The notes under the pieces: model-generated
Databases searched by the model: none
What the model was told of the DNA's origin: nothing
Seen by the model: the letters and a program-made list of their open reading frames with translations, nothing else
Source of the DNA: Polytrichum commune
Lineage: Eukaryota; Streptophyta; Polytrichopsida; Polytrichales; Polytrichaceae
Length of the DNA stretch: 64,000 nt
Assembly: GCA_950295325.1 (NCBI GenBank)
Contig: OX485803.1
Location: forward strand, 76,401,554 to 76,465,553
Reading direction: 5' to 3'
Program-made: the position numbers and the translations under genes
Part shown: positions 9,895 through 20,825 of the stretch, one piece after another
Layout of the letters: each line of letters starts with the position of its first letter
Numbering within the stretch: position 1 is the stretch's first letter

Positions 9895-11037
9895 GTGCTG
9901 GCACCAAGTGGCAATCATTCTATGAAGAAGGAAACCACGGAGTTTGACGATTGGCCAATTGAAGTGGGGCCAAAGCTTACTGGTGCTGAAGCACGAAAAG
10001 TACGGGCATTTATTCGCTCTTACCGTAATTGTTTTGCCTTTAGTCTTCATGATCTTGAAGGATATAAAGGTAAACCTGTTCGTATTCAACTCGAGGACGA
10101 CCACCCTATTTTCAGACGGCCGTACAGACTTAGTACCTCTGAAAGGTTGGGTGTTCAAACTCGATGTCAAGAGTTATTGGCAGCGGAATTGATTGAACTC
10201 TCCAATGGAGAGTATGCTTGTGCCACGGTTATGCCGTCAAAGAAGGATATATTTGGCAACTGGACGGAAAAACGGATGTGTGGTGATTATCGTCCAGTCA
10301 ACCGCAAGACCAAGTCGGATCGATATCCAATGCCGATTCCGGAGGAGTTGTTTGATGCACTAGGATTTTCTAGAATCTTCAGCACTCTGGATTTGAGATA
10401 TGGTTATCACCAATTACCTTTGTTGTTGGATGATCGGGTGAAGACCACATTTTGGGGAATTGATAAAGATGGCAAGGATCAACTTTATCATTGGAAATTT
10501 CTGTCATTTGGTCTCAAGAATGCACCAGCTGAATTTCAACGGGTGATGGACCAATTATTGGCTGGTTTGCCGTTTGCTAGATGTTACATTGATGATGTTA
10601 TCATTTTTAGTAATAGTCCACAGGATCATGTGAGACATTTGCAAGCGGTATTTGAACGACTTCAACGGTGGGGACTCCGTTTACATCATGGAAAATGTAA
10701 GTTTTTTCATTATCAATTGCCCTATTTAGGCCACATGATTGTTCCTGGCGGTCTTGGTGTGCAACAGGCGAAGGTGGACGCTTTGCACAAAATTCCCGCA
10801 CCTAGTGATGTACTACGGCTTCGTGCATTTCTAGGATTGGCAAATTATTATAGGAGGTTTGTCAAAAACTTTAGTTTGATCGCCAAACTTCTTACCATTC
10901 TCACGGGGAAAGACCAACCATGGATTTGGAGTCGGGAACAACAACAGGCATTTGATACATTGAAGCAGAGGCTCGGTTCAGCGCCAATGCTTCGACGTCC
11001 GGATGTGTCTAGAGCTTTTCAATTGCACACGGATTAG
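9895..11037 (+). CDS. gypsy reverse transcriptase segment
   Basis: This segment is in frame with the preceding methyltransferase and separated from it only by TAG 9880. No ATG opens it (the nearest in-frame ATG is 15 codons into the open stretch), so it was surely once part of one polyprotein. Gypsy RT blocks are clear: a primer-grip lead (YRLSTSERLG), VMPSKKD, RMCGDYRPVNRKT, STLDLRYGYHQL, FLSFGLKNAPAEFQRVMD, and the catalytic box YIDDVIIF near residues 231-238, followed by PYLGHMI and the RAFLGLANYYRRFV connection to RNase H. The segment ends at TAG 11035-11037, in the first RNase H motif directly after the catalytic Asp (LHTD, stop, S). Many plant gypsy elements have Trp there, so TGG to TAG is a likely origin. 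Confidence 0.9.
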   Translation: MLAPSGNHSMKKETTEFDDWPIEVGPKLTGAEARKVRAFIRSYRNCFAFSLHDLEGYKGKPVRIQLEDDHPIFRRPYRLSTSERLGVQTRCQELLAAELIELSNGEYACATVMPSKKDIFGNWTEKRMCGDYRPVNRKTKSDRYPMPIPEELFDALGFSRIFSTLDLRYGYHQLPLLLDDRVKTTFWGIDKDGKDQLYHWKFLSFGLKNAPAEFQRVMDQLLAGLPFARCYIDDVIIFSNSPQDHVRHLQAVFERLQRWGLRLHHGKCKFFHYQLPYLGHMIVPGGLGVQQAKVDALHKIPAPSDVLRLRAFLGLANYYRRFVKNFSLIAKLLTILTGKDQPWIWSREQQQAFDTLKQRLGSAPMLRRPDVSRAFQLHTD

Positions 11038-11043
11038 AGTGCA

Positions 11044-11559
11044 GTGGGATTGGGAGCGGTATTGACACAGAAAGATGAAGAGGGAAAGGAATATGTGGTG
11101 GCTTATGCATCTAGAAGCAATAATAGTGCTGAATCTAATTATTCTTCTTATGAAGGCGAGGCCTTGGCGGCCGTTTGGGCCATTGCACATTTTCGACCTT
11201 ATTTGTATGGGCAAAAGTTTACTTTGGTGACTGATCATCAGCCTTTAAAATGGCTTATGGAATCAGATAAGCTCACCGGGAAACTTGCTAGGTGGGCATT
11301 GTTACTTCAGGAATATGATTTTGAAGTTGTTCACCGAGCAGGAATTGCCAACTTGGATGCAGACGGATTGTCTCGCAATCCAAGTCCTTCAGATGAGGAT
11401 TTAACTGGAGCCAGGTGGCATGGAGATTGTGATCGTGAGGCAGTGCCGGGTTGGCATGCTGCCACATATCTCACAATGATGTCAGGATTGGCTGCTGAGA
11501 TCCTTGTGGAAGAACAAGATGAGGAGGTTGATAAATCTCTTGTTGTTAGTGATGTGTAG
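11044..11559 (+). CDS. gypsy RNase H segment
   Basis: It continues the RT frame across TAG 11035. It carries the rest of RNase H: GLGAVLTQ after the first Asp, a Glu in SSYEGEALAAVWAI, an Asp in TDHQPLKWL, and the last acidic residue in NLDADGLSR. These fit the D-E-D-D active site that removes the RNA strand during reverse transcription. No ATG is present at its beginning. An acidic tail follows, ending at TAG 11557-11559; the same frame is open beyond it into integrase. Confidence 0.85.
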   Translation: MGLGAVLTQKDEEGKEYVVAYASRSNNSAESNYSSYEGEALAAVWAIAHFRPYLYGQKFTLVTDHQPLKWLMESDKLTGKLARWALLLQEYDFEVVHRAGIANLDADGLSRNPSPSDEDLTGARWHGDCDREAVPGWHAATYLTMMSGLAAEILVEEQDEEVDKSLVVSDV

Positions 11560-11619
11560 GAAGACCAGACGGTCTTACACAAACTTCAACAAGGGATATT
11601 TCTTCTTGGACTATCTGCT

Positions 11620-13026
11620 ATGGAGCGAGATAGAGTTAGTCATCGAATAACAAGGTTTCGTTGGGCAAATAACTTGTTATTTCGTGTGTGGCCGAACGGA
11701 ACGAGGCGTATCGTTCCAAGGCCAGATCAAAGAGCTTCTTTAGTGCGGCAAGTGCACGAGGAGCTTGGATATTTTGGAGTGCGAAGGACACACTCTATGT
11801 TACGCAACCAATATTGGTGGACTGGTATGTATCAACAGGTTGCCACTTATGTTTCTCGGTGTGAAGTATGTGACCGGGTTAGGTCAAGTTTTAATACTTT
11901 ATCACCTCAACTTCAACCTTTACCTATTATGGGCTTGGGATATCGTTGGTCTTTGGATTTTGCCGTACCACTTACTATCACTCCACGTGGTTCCAAGTAT
12001 GTGCTTATGATGGTGGAGCATTTTAGTAAGTGGATTGAACTCGTGGCTCTTCCCCAAAATTCCTCAGAATTGGCTGCTATGGCATTTCTTGATCGAGTTT
12101 TGGCACGGTTTGGAGCACCTGCAGAGGTGTTGACGGATCAAGGGAGAGAATTTCTTGGATCTTTCGAGGCTTTGTGTACCAAGGCTTTGATTGATCATCG
12201 TACAACTTCCAGAGATCACCCTGAGGCAGATGGTTTAGCTGAACGAGTTGTTCAGACGGTTAAGCGCGGTCTGCGGAAGTATGGATTGCTTCATGGAAAC
12301 CATCGCGATTGGGACTTGATGTTACCATGGATAGCAATGGGTTACCGTTTCAGCAGGCAAGCATCTTTGGCATCCTATAGTCCATACCAACTCTTGTATG
12401 GACGGGAACCAATTTTACCTAGCTCGGTGCAAGAGAAATTGGCTCCCGTGGTAAACTTGGATGATCCAGATATTTGGGCTCAATGTCTTCATGACCGCGC
12501 AACGTTCTTCCAAAAGGCCATGCCTATGGCCATGGAGAACTTAAATATTGCTCAACATCGTGACACATTACGGTATGCCCGGATCCGCAGTGAAGCTTAT
12601 CGACCTCAGGTTCGTAGATTTTCCAAGGGGAATTATGTTTACTTGCAACGGGAGGCGCCTACGACATTGGATGTCAAGGCTGGGCGCACGATTTTGCGGG
12701 TAAAAGATGTCTTGCCAAGTGGTATATTATTGCTTGAAGGCAAGGATGGACGGGAATGTCGTGAGCATTCAAAGAATTGTGCTCCATGTCACCTTCACAT
12801 CGACGGCTCTGTGCATCCCGAGTTGGCGGTTGTACCACAGGGTCTGCCTTGTTATGTGTGTGGAGAGAAGAAAGGAGCTGCAACAATGTTATTGTGCGAC
12901 CATTGTCAACGTGGATGGCACATGGCATGTTTGACACCTCCCTTTTTGACTCTTCCTTCTGGCAATTGGGTTTGTCCTCGTTGTCGGAAAGCCTCCCACT
13001 CCATGGCCGTTAATGATCATGATTGA
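11620..13026 (+). CDS. gypsy integrase with C-terminal PHD finger
   Basis: 468 codons, again in the same frame. The N-terminal HHCC zinc-binding region (VHEELGYFG ... CEVCDRV) lies near residues 47-87. The catalytic core has Asp in SLDFAVPL (about 113), Asp in LTDQGREF (about 173) and Glu in ADGLAERVV (about 208), the DDE triad for strand transfer. After the core and an SH3-like tail, where chromoviruses carry a chromodomain, there is instead a C4HC3 PHD finger (residues about 411-455): CX2C-X11-CX2C-X4-H-X2-C-X14-CX2C, with the typical LLCDHC, RGWH and GNWVCPRC segments. PHD fingers read histone H3 tails, so this module may steer integration. The stop is at 13024-13026. Confidence 0.92.
   Translation: MERDRVSHRITRFRWANNLLFRVWPNGTRRIVPRPDQRASLVRQVHEELGYFGVRRTHSMLRNQYWWTGMYQQVATYVSRCEVCDRVRSSFNTLSPQLQPLPIMGLGYRWSLDFAVPLTITPRGSKYVLMMVEHFSKWIELVALPQNSSELAAMAFLDRVLARFGAPAEVLTDQGREFLGSFEALCTKALIDHRTTSRDHPEADGLAERVVQTVKRGLRKYGLLHGNHRDWDLMLPWIAMGYRFSRQASLASYSPYQLLYGREPILPSSVQEKLAPVVNLDDPDIWAQCLHDRATFFQKAMPMAMENLNIAQHRDTLRYARIRSEAYRPQVRRFSKGNYVYLQREAPTTLDVKAGRTILRVKDVLPSGILLLEGKDGRECREHSKNCAPCHLHIDGSVHPELAVVPQGLPCYVCGEKKGAATMLLCDHCQRGWHMACLTPPFLTLPSGNWVCPRCRKASHSMAVNDHD
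12850..12984 (+). other. PHD zinc finger (C4HC3) in integrase tail
   Basis: All eight zinc ligands are present in the order C-C-C-C-H-C-C-C with normal PHD spacing, plus the conserved Trp two residues before the seventh ligand. Family knowledge: PHD fingers bind unmodified or methylated H3K4 and other H3 tail states. Which one this finger would bind cannot be told from the sequence. Confidence 0.9.
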
Positions 13027-13350
13027 AGACTTTGTGGATGTTTGTCACATGTCTTAGTGGTGAAGTTGTTATCTAGTTGGTCGGAAATTTTATGGGATTG
13101 AAAATCACATTGGGAGAGTTTCAAAGAATTCAACATAAATTGTTGAAGGCGATTAAGGATGGGGCTCACATTGCACCCAGCCTATAGTTCTTGGGTTACT
13201 TCCTCAACCATGAATTTAATTCCCTAGATTACCATTACCCAATTGGATATGTACAGATGTAGCAACAACTTCATCATGTTCAACATCTCTACCGATGAGT
13301 GTGTTTGTTCCTAGCCGATTGGAGGGGCTCCTTATCTGCTAGAGGGGGCA
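13027..13350 (+). other. gypsy 3' untranslated tail and polypurine tract
   Basis: Non-coding. It ends in the purine-rich agaggggg (13341-13348), a good polypurine tract, directly followed by cacTTGAAGAGG. This placement suggests that the 3' LTR begins at about 13353 with TGAAGAGG, that is, with the 108 bp segment. Confidence 0.55.
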
Positions 13351-13458
13351 CTTGAAGAGGTGGTTGTTTAGCATATTAGTTTGCTATGTTTATTTTGCTA
13401 ATTGATGTTGATGACGACACTCGATCTGTTGTGTTTAACGATCTTAGTTTACACGACA
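13351..13458 (+). repeat. 108 bp direct repeat, copy 1 (before right LTR core)
   Basis: Starts CTTGAAGAGGTGG and ends TTTACACGACA. Identical by eye to 13875-13982. Absent from the 5' LTR side. Confidence 0.9.
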
Positions 13459-13462
13459 GCTA

Positions 13463-13878
13463 TCACGTGAGGTGACATCGGGGGCTAAGTTACGTCAATT
13501 TAGGAGTAAATGGACTCCATTAGGAGTCCATGTGTGTTGGGATGAGTAACGGATTCCATTGGGAGTCCTAGTTAGTTGTTCATCCACTCCATGGATGAAC
13601 TCCACATAGGATTGGGGTTGTATGGAGAGGAAGGCCTCTTGACTTGCCATTGTTGTCAAGTCAAGTCTTGTGAGTGTGTTTTTGAGAGAGAGAGAGAGCT
13701 TGTTGTTGCTTTCTCATGGCTATGGTGTAGTAGATTATGAGTAAAGCCTTTGCATTCTTTCTCCACCACTTGCACTCTTGGATTCTCCCTTCGTGGAGTG
13801 AGAGATAGCTTGACTCTTGTGTGTGAATTTTAGAGTTTCTTAAGCTTTGTAAGGAGACATTTTAGTTTCTTAAGCTTG
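13463..13878 (+). repeat. gypsy 3' LTR (shared 416 bp core)
   Basis: Identical by eye to 4105-4520. It is preceded by gcta where the left copy has tg, and flanked on both sides by the 108 bp repeat. Confidence 0.85.
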
Positions 13879-13982
13879 AAGAGGTGGTTGTTTAGCATAT
13901 TAGTTTGCTATGTTTATTTTGCTAATTGATGTTGATGACGACACTCGATCTGTTGTGTTTAACGATCTTAGTTTACACGACA
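13875..13982 (+). repeat. 108 bp direct repeat, copy 2 (after right LTR core)
   Basis: Identical to 13351-13458, overlapping the end of the LTR core by cttg. It ends in CA, as an LTR terminus should, and is followed by tattc, which resembles the gtatt before the left end. Confidence 0.85.
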
Positions 13983-16900
13983 TATTCTAACTAAATATAT
14001 GCCGATAAAATGCCTCTCCAAAGCAAGCTACTTCCCTCATCTCATCTCACGGCTAATCTATCTCATGACGGCACCACCTAGTTACAATTAAGGTTTGAAT
14101 AAAAACCATCAAACTAGAAGTTAACTAACTTTTGGGACCTTGCTTTTGTGAAAAATCTCAACCCATCCATACCCCTAATGCGAACTAACTTTTACAAATG
14201 AGTAGCCTAAGTTTTTTTCTTGAGTGTTTGCCTTTATTTTCCCAATCTCTTCTCCATTTCACTAAGACCACACTATTTCTTACATTGCCCTAAGTTAAAT
14301 TATAAGATAATATTTTAGTGATAAAATTAAAATTAAAAAACAAGCTTTATTCCATTTTTAGATTATTATTATTATTTTACACTTATAACACTTTATTATT
14401 TCAATATAATGAAACAAAAATGGTGTGGGCCACAAACTTATAATGTATCATAAGTTAGTGTCATGTTCAAAACTTGGCAAGTTGAACAAAACTTCAATCG
14501 ATCAGCCTTGACTTCTCTTTTAAATTGGTCAACCTTTAATTAGTGGTAACCAAGATGTGCGGGCGTGCAATCGGTTAGCTATATTGTTTTGTCTAATTAG
14601 TGTGGGTTGCCATTTGGAGTTATGTGTTGCTATAATTTTTACCAACATTATCAAGTTTACCAAATAAGTTAGATCATATTCTTTGGTGTGCACACTAATC
14701 ACTTATGTTAGGGTTCAACCACACCACCCAATTAAGAGAATTGGCTAACTTACAAGTTAATGAATAGTTAACCAAAATTTTGGCTAACTAAATTCATGGT
14801 TGCAACACCTAGTTAGGAGAATTAGCTAACAATAGGAGCCAGTGAGATCAACTAATTCATATGCTATCTAACCAATTGCACACCCGCACATCCTAGTTAC
14901 CACTAACCAAAGGTTGAACAATTTTAAAGAGGAATTAAGGTTGACTAACCGAAGGTTTGCTCAACATGCCCAAGTTTTGAATATGATACATTATAATTTT
15001 ATAGCCTGCACCCCTTAGAAGATCTCATGGCAACGTCGTGCCCTTATATCTTGGGAATGAAGAGTACGGGGGATATGATCTAGAGATATATCACAAAACA
15101 CCACTTCAAGTTGTCTACTGATCGTCTCCTCCCAAATAGCATAGAAGGTAGTAGGTTATTGGTTGGTAGCCTATGTGAGAAAGCCGGCATATTTCACTCC
15201 CCTATTGTACAAAATTGTAATAAGAACATCCTTTATGTTCAAGGTAGTTTAAATAATTGCATATACACATGGTAATAATGGTTGCGTTGGTTGAGGTCTC
15301 TAGCTATGTTGTGGTTTGTATTACCAATGGAGCAAAGTATTGGTTGACATACAACATTTAAATTGATATACATAATATTGGTTGATTCCACTTTATTTGT
15401 GATAGCATGTGCCCCTAAAAATGGCGAGAACTATGGACATTATTATTGGTAGGGCTTACTATGCATACAACCCTACTAGTACATGGGACTGCAAGGAGGG
15501 ATGGAGCACACACTAACATATATGTTTTACAAGGATGTAGCGTATGACACACCAGACAAAGAAAAATATATTTTAAAAGCATGTGCGCAAAGAGTGCCTA
15601 AGGTGCGATTTGCATATAATTATGATATAGTATAAGGGGTCCAAACATCACATACATATCCATATTGTTGTCGGCATGAGAGATTGTTATGTGAGGAGCG
15701 AATGGAGACAAAGAAACTCGCATCAATTGTTGTTTGCCACTTTGTGTATTTTGATCTCATTCAAGGTTTGTATGCCCACATGTGTCCAAACCTTATTGGC
15801 ATGGGACAAGGCGTTTGTTAGGGCCAATATAAATATTAATTATGAATATGGACTACATAGTTGTGCACATAATCCATGTGCATGTGGTTGGATTGGGTTG
15901 ATCATCCTTTGAATATAACCAAGTGTTGTGGATATTATTTGTATCGGTGGACCTTACTATAGGGACCATAAGATTGAGGTTCACAATGTGCAAAATATAG
16001 CCTTGGTACTTGCCATGACATGGTAAATACCATGTAATCTATGTTCACATGCATGGCACCACATGCTAGTTAGGTGTACATACAACCCAATCACATTTTT
16101 GTGGCTAGAAATGTGTGATTGAGTGGGCTTAGTTACTCAATCATTCCAATGTGCATGTTGCATGATGAAAGATAGACATCCTAGATGTGCATGTGTAATT
16201 AGTTATGGACATTGAGTTATTTAAACCTAGTGACCTCTCAATGTTGCCAACACCCCACTATTTTTTCGGCCAAGTTTCATATCAACCACGTTACCAATAC
16301 AAACGCCCGACTTTAACCCCTTCATGTATCATGATGTGTATCCTAGCGTTAACCAACACTCTATATATCAGCTACAAATCATATGGGTAGTGTTGGTGAT
16401 AGAAGAATATGTATTGTCGAATTGACATCAACTATACAATGTGACCACATGTAGGTGGTCTTCATTGATGTTGCATTGGCAAAGCAATACACAACTTGTA
16501 TACTAATTTTGAACATTGCCTTTGTCCAAATATACTTAAATATTCTCAGTTGGCAGTAAGACCATGGATTTGTCAATTTTACACTTCGATGAATGATTAC
16601 TATATATAAGGCATTGGGAGCATATAACTTGGGGTCCCACATTCTCATTGCAATCATAAGGTGCTATGCAAGATCATACTAGGCCATTCAAGCACTTTAT
16701 CCCATGCAAGAGGCCATAGGATATGAACACTAGGGATACCACAAATGCATACCCCTACCCTTGTGGGTCAACCACAATGGGTCATGAGAACTTTTTACTT
16801 AGAAATTATGTAAGCAATTGAGATATTATAATTCAAGTATCGTGAGTTGGCATGGCTTCCGAATCCACTGTGACTTGCTAAATCAATGAAATAATTGGCA

Positions 16901-17960
16901 TGTAAATTGGATCACTCTAGGTACCCCCATTTGTCAAAGTGCCCACAATAGGTGCGGTTACCAACTCGACTTCCAACTCTTTCCTACGATGAACTCTTGA
17001 AAATGGATAGTACTAATGCTCTCATTCGAAGGATCTGAAAATACAATTTAATGGTTGAGTGGGGATCAAAAACCACCGCTTAACACCATTTGCTCGAGGG
17101 ACTCATGTAACCGCTTTCGATTGCAACGAAACACTGGGCTTTAAGAAATCATACCTAACTCACATGCTATCCAAATTGAGTCATGAACTCAAGGCCAATA
17201 TGGTCACGCGGGAATTTTTGAATTTCTTGTGGAAGTCACTCAGATTGTGGAAATTACCAACCCTAAATGTGTTGCGATCGCTCGGAGAGACTGAGGGCTG
17301 ATTTGCAGTCTGTAGAGCTGCATATGATTTAAAAGTTAGTAAATTATTAAATGGCGTGGAAATCTCTAGAAGTGGCCGCCATTGGCAGCTCAAGGTTTCT
17401 GTGGACGCTTAATTTGTGACTTGAAAGTTCGGCATGAAAGTCTGTTGAGAGTAATATGTGAACAGACTCAAGAGGTTTGTAAATTGTGTCGATTTGCATC
17501 ATTGCCGTGATGCTCCAGGATAAGTCAGTGAAAAATAGAGGAGTAGTAAGAGATATAGTGGTACTGGGTTTAGCAAACTTGCAATCCACTGGGGACTAAT
17601 AATTGCAACACTGCGTGGGAAACCTCCAATCCGAAGTCTCGGTGATCGATCTGACCTGGAACTTTGATAGAAAAATGGCAGGGGGAAGGCTGGACACCTC
17701 AACACTTTCCAGCGTTCCATGTGATCACTCTTCCAACCTGGCCCTGATTTGACTCTCCTTGTATACAGACACGGAATCTAAATGGCTAGTCTGCACGGAA
17801 TTGGGGATCGAATTAACAACAATCAAACTCCACATCAACAATACTCTACCTTTATCACGAAATCTTGCAATGCGATTGAAGATCAATAATTCAAGTATGT
17901 TGCGCTTGAATCTTACACTTGCATTTCAACCGTTAATATACAAATCATCATTGGGTCTCG
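13983..17960. other. AT-rich intergenic DNA, no gene recognised
   Basis: Only short frames broken by many stops are seen (for example 15676-15912). The stretch 14700-14990 is the right copy of the dispersed repeat also found at 3290-3890. No tRNA, coding domain or terminal repeat was found elsewhere. Confidence 0.5.
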
Positions 17961-19483
17961 CTCTTACGAAAGCTGCTCAGCTTACCAACAATTTTATCAT
18001 TGTATCACGCGGAAGCTCTAGTCACAAATAATTCTCACTGCTAATTGAGTCGCCAACGCACTTCAAACCCTGACTCAACGATACTTGTGCAACATCTTAA
18101 TAAGTGGCTCGTCTCCAAACTCCAAAAATTTACTTCCAGCACTAATGCGCTTTTTGCGCGCCAAACAATTCTGATTATTATAAAGGATCGTGTATTTGTG
18201 AGACATACATCTCACTGAAATTCGTTCTTGCAGTAACTTAATGCTCAACGCAACACAAAAAATGGTAATAATTAATAACAGACCACCCTCACCTTTCAAT
18301 GGTTTTCTCTCATGAAGCACAGGCAGCTGGCCATAGGCAATATTGACCTCGATTAGTCTTTGATTACGAGTATTCTTTGGCAGTCAGGGATAATAACACT
18401 GCCATGTTCATTGGAGTGTGTAGAATCTGGCTTTATTGGCTATCTTAGTGAAATGTCATGGACTCTTGCAAAATCATCGACCAAATTGTTACCATTTTTC
18501 ATATCTCGAGCCATATGGATCAAGAATTACTCAATAGAGCGGTGAAGTTGTTCTGAAAAGGAGTAGTATGGAAAACAAACAAGAAGAGTTTTGTTATTGT
18601 GCTCAATCTTGACGTACACCTGAAATTAGCGCCCACCGTGAAATTAGCAAGAATTAGCTACAATGTGAGCAACATTGTGGTAATGTGGATTTGTGTCTAT
18701 TGTCAATGTGGTCATGGCAGCCGATGATCATAAAAAAGAAGTCAAGTGTAATCATGCCCGGATGTTGTGATCATGTCCTCCTCCAGGAATATCACAAGCT
18801 TGCTATTACATGTTGATATTTCAAACTGAAGTTTGGTCCTCCTCTGTGAAACTTTCTGTATGTCTGAATTTTAGGTGACGGCCATGGGCACGGCCGCCAG
18901 TAGACATAGGGTCATTGTCTGTGCCAGACAACATATATATCTGTGGCAAAAGTTTAGCGTAGTTTGGCGAAATTTGTAGGGGACTGCTAGTCGGTTTAAT
19001 AAATCTCCAAGGTGCCCAGAATTGGATCTCTGCACCGACCACTGGAAATAACAACACGTGATGCAAACGAAGGATTACCTGAGCCGCTTCAGTTGGAGAC
19101 CTTCTGAGAACCAGCAGTTTTGGCTACAATGGGACAGATTGCACAAGACAGACACTCGTGAAACAGAGAGTTCATTTGGTACATCACACCATCCTACGTA
19201 AGACCTTCTGCGGATGCATGACTCTTCCAGGTTACTGATACGATAGACAGTTTATTCCTAGGCTTTGTTTGACCTGTAGAAATTTTCACCTTACGGAATC
19301 CGAATGCATCACTTCAAACTGTGGCCACTTTAGGTCCTTTAACGTCGGCACAATTAGTGCCGGCGATGAAGATGTCAGTCTTCTTGTATCCTCACATGAC
19401 TGCTTCAATAAGGAGGAAATTAGACACCATTTCTGCACACTCAAGAGTTTAATTGTAGTTTCATACGTACTCCAAGACTCGCC

Positions 19484-19833
19484 TTTTGACACAATAGGTT
19501 TAGCAAACAAATGAACAGACAATAGTAAAAGAGTAATAACAGTTTATTACGAAACAAGAATATACACTTGATTTCTGTCACTGTAATTAACACTAGAAAA
19601 CTATCCTGCTTGATCTCTATCTCTCCATGTACAACTGAAACAACTAACTACTAAACAATTGGTTCACCCTTATATGTGCAGGTGATGGAAACCTCTAGAA
19701 GACACCTATAGAGCTTCCTGAGAGGCAAAGTGACGAAGCTTCTAGAAAATAGTATTTCATATAATAGTAAGTAGTAAGTTACTATTAGGACTCTACAAGT
19801 AAACAACACTTCATTATTTGCATTATACTAATA
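19484..19833 (-). repeat. copia 3' LTR
   Basis: 350 bp, identical by eye to 25510-25859. In element orientation it follows the purine-rich aagtgggag. Confidence 0.93.
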
Positions 19834-20825
19834 CTCCCACTTGCAAAATAATGAAGTGATTTCACTGTTGAAATACTCTCCCTTGTAAATCACGAAATGA
19901 AATCAAATGAAATCAAATGAAACTTTGTAGTACAAGATCAGAAAAGGGATATGTGGTAATGAGTAAAAGAAATGTGAAAGATGGAAGAAAACGGCGATGA
20001 GATAGGTAACAGCCACGTGGCTGAATGCGGTGAAGACAGCATGCTGTCCGGGAAAGGTCGACGTGTCAGTCGTGTAGGCCGGATAGGTAAAAAGTAAAAT
20101 AGGGTTAGAGTTAGGAAGGATGAATGTAAAAAGAGAAAAAGATGTGAGTCATTCTGATGCCCTCCTTTGTCTGTCTTGAGTGCGCGCATGTGTCGGTTGG
20201 TATGCGTGAGTAGGGTTTGTTGAGTTGTGGTGGCGGACTGCCGGAGAGAAAACACGTTGAGGGTGACACTGATTGTTGAAGCTGTGTGTTTGAAGTGTGT
20301 GTCGAACGTCGCGCTGAGGATGTCACGTTGAGGGTGTCGCGGTGAGGGTGTCCAGTGAGAGTGATTATGTTGTGCTGTTAAGAGATGCGGAAGAGGTGAT
20401 GCTCCCACTGCTTCATGCCAAGGAACTGCTTCAGCGTTGTTGTGTGTGAGTGTTGCGTTCGTTCTCATGTGTTGCTTGACATTTCTGCGTCAGTGTTGAT
20501 AAAAGATGATGTTGTCTATCCCAGGACTTGGAGTCAGCAAAGTTGTATTGTCCCCGGTGACTACATGTTGCTTTAGCTGGATGGCCAGAGATAAGAAGAA
20601 TAGTAGGAAAAATAAAGTCTGTCTGTATAAACAAGAAGAGATACGCCTGCTGATAATCTGGATGTGAGAGAAAACCTCTATATGTGAAGTGAAACCCTTT
20701 GTGTGAAAACTTGTATGGCTTCGACATCGTGTGTTGTCCGCATGTAATAGTGCTGCCTTGTGCTGAGAAGAATACCTTTGATGTCTGTTGAAAAACCCTT
20801 GTTGTGAGATGTAATCTTTGTGTTG
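19834..20825 (-). other. copia 3' region between pol and LTR
   Basis: About 990 bp separate the pol stop from the 3' LTR, long for a copia element. Minus-strand frames of 176 codons (19938-20468) and 98 codons (20431-20727) exist but overlap each other and resemble nothing I know. The 176-codon one is rich in His, Thr and Ser with one hydrophobic stretch. Probably untranslated. Confidence 0.5.

Larger units (their letters stand above)
4103..13982 (+). mobile_element. Ty3/gypsy retrotransposon carrying a DNA methyltransferase and a PHD finger
   Basis: A 416 bp direct repeat (4105-4520 and 13463-13878) shows no differences that I can see and encloses one long plus-strand coding frame. Domain order is gag, CCHC knuckles, aspartic protease, cytosine methyltransferase, reverse transcriptase, RNase H, integrase, PHD finger. 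Apart from the two extra modules this is the Ty3/gypsy (Metaviridae) order. The left end begins TGTCACG and the right end finishes ACGACA; a 4 bp tatt flanks both ends (4099-4102 and 13983-13986), perhaps the remnant of a 5 bp target duplication. LTR limits are uncertain because a 108 bp segment flanks the right repeat on both sides. The copy is young by its LTRs but broken by four in-frame stop codons. Confidence 0.92.

Noticed and set aside
4103-13982. Integrated plant pararetrovirus (caulimovirus-like)
   Set aside because: LTR-type repeats, integrase with a DDE triad and absence of a movement protein identify a Ty3/gypsy retrotransposon.
15400-15912. Possible decayed transposase
   Set aside because: Frames are full of stops and no catalytic motif or terminal repeat could be identified.
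19938-20468. 176-codon minus-strand frame between copia pol and its 3' LTR, considered as an envelope-like gene
   Set aside because: Composition is biased (His/Thr/Ser), only one hydrophobic stretch, no cysteine pattern or signal peptide, and it overlaps another frame. More likely untranslated.
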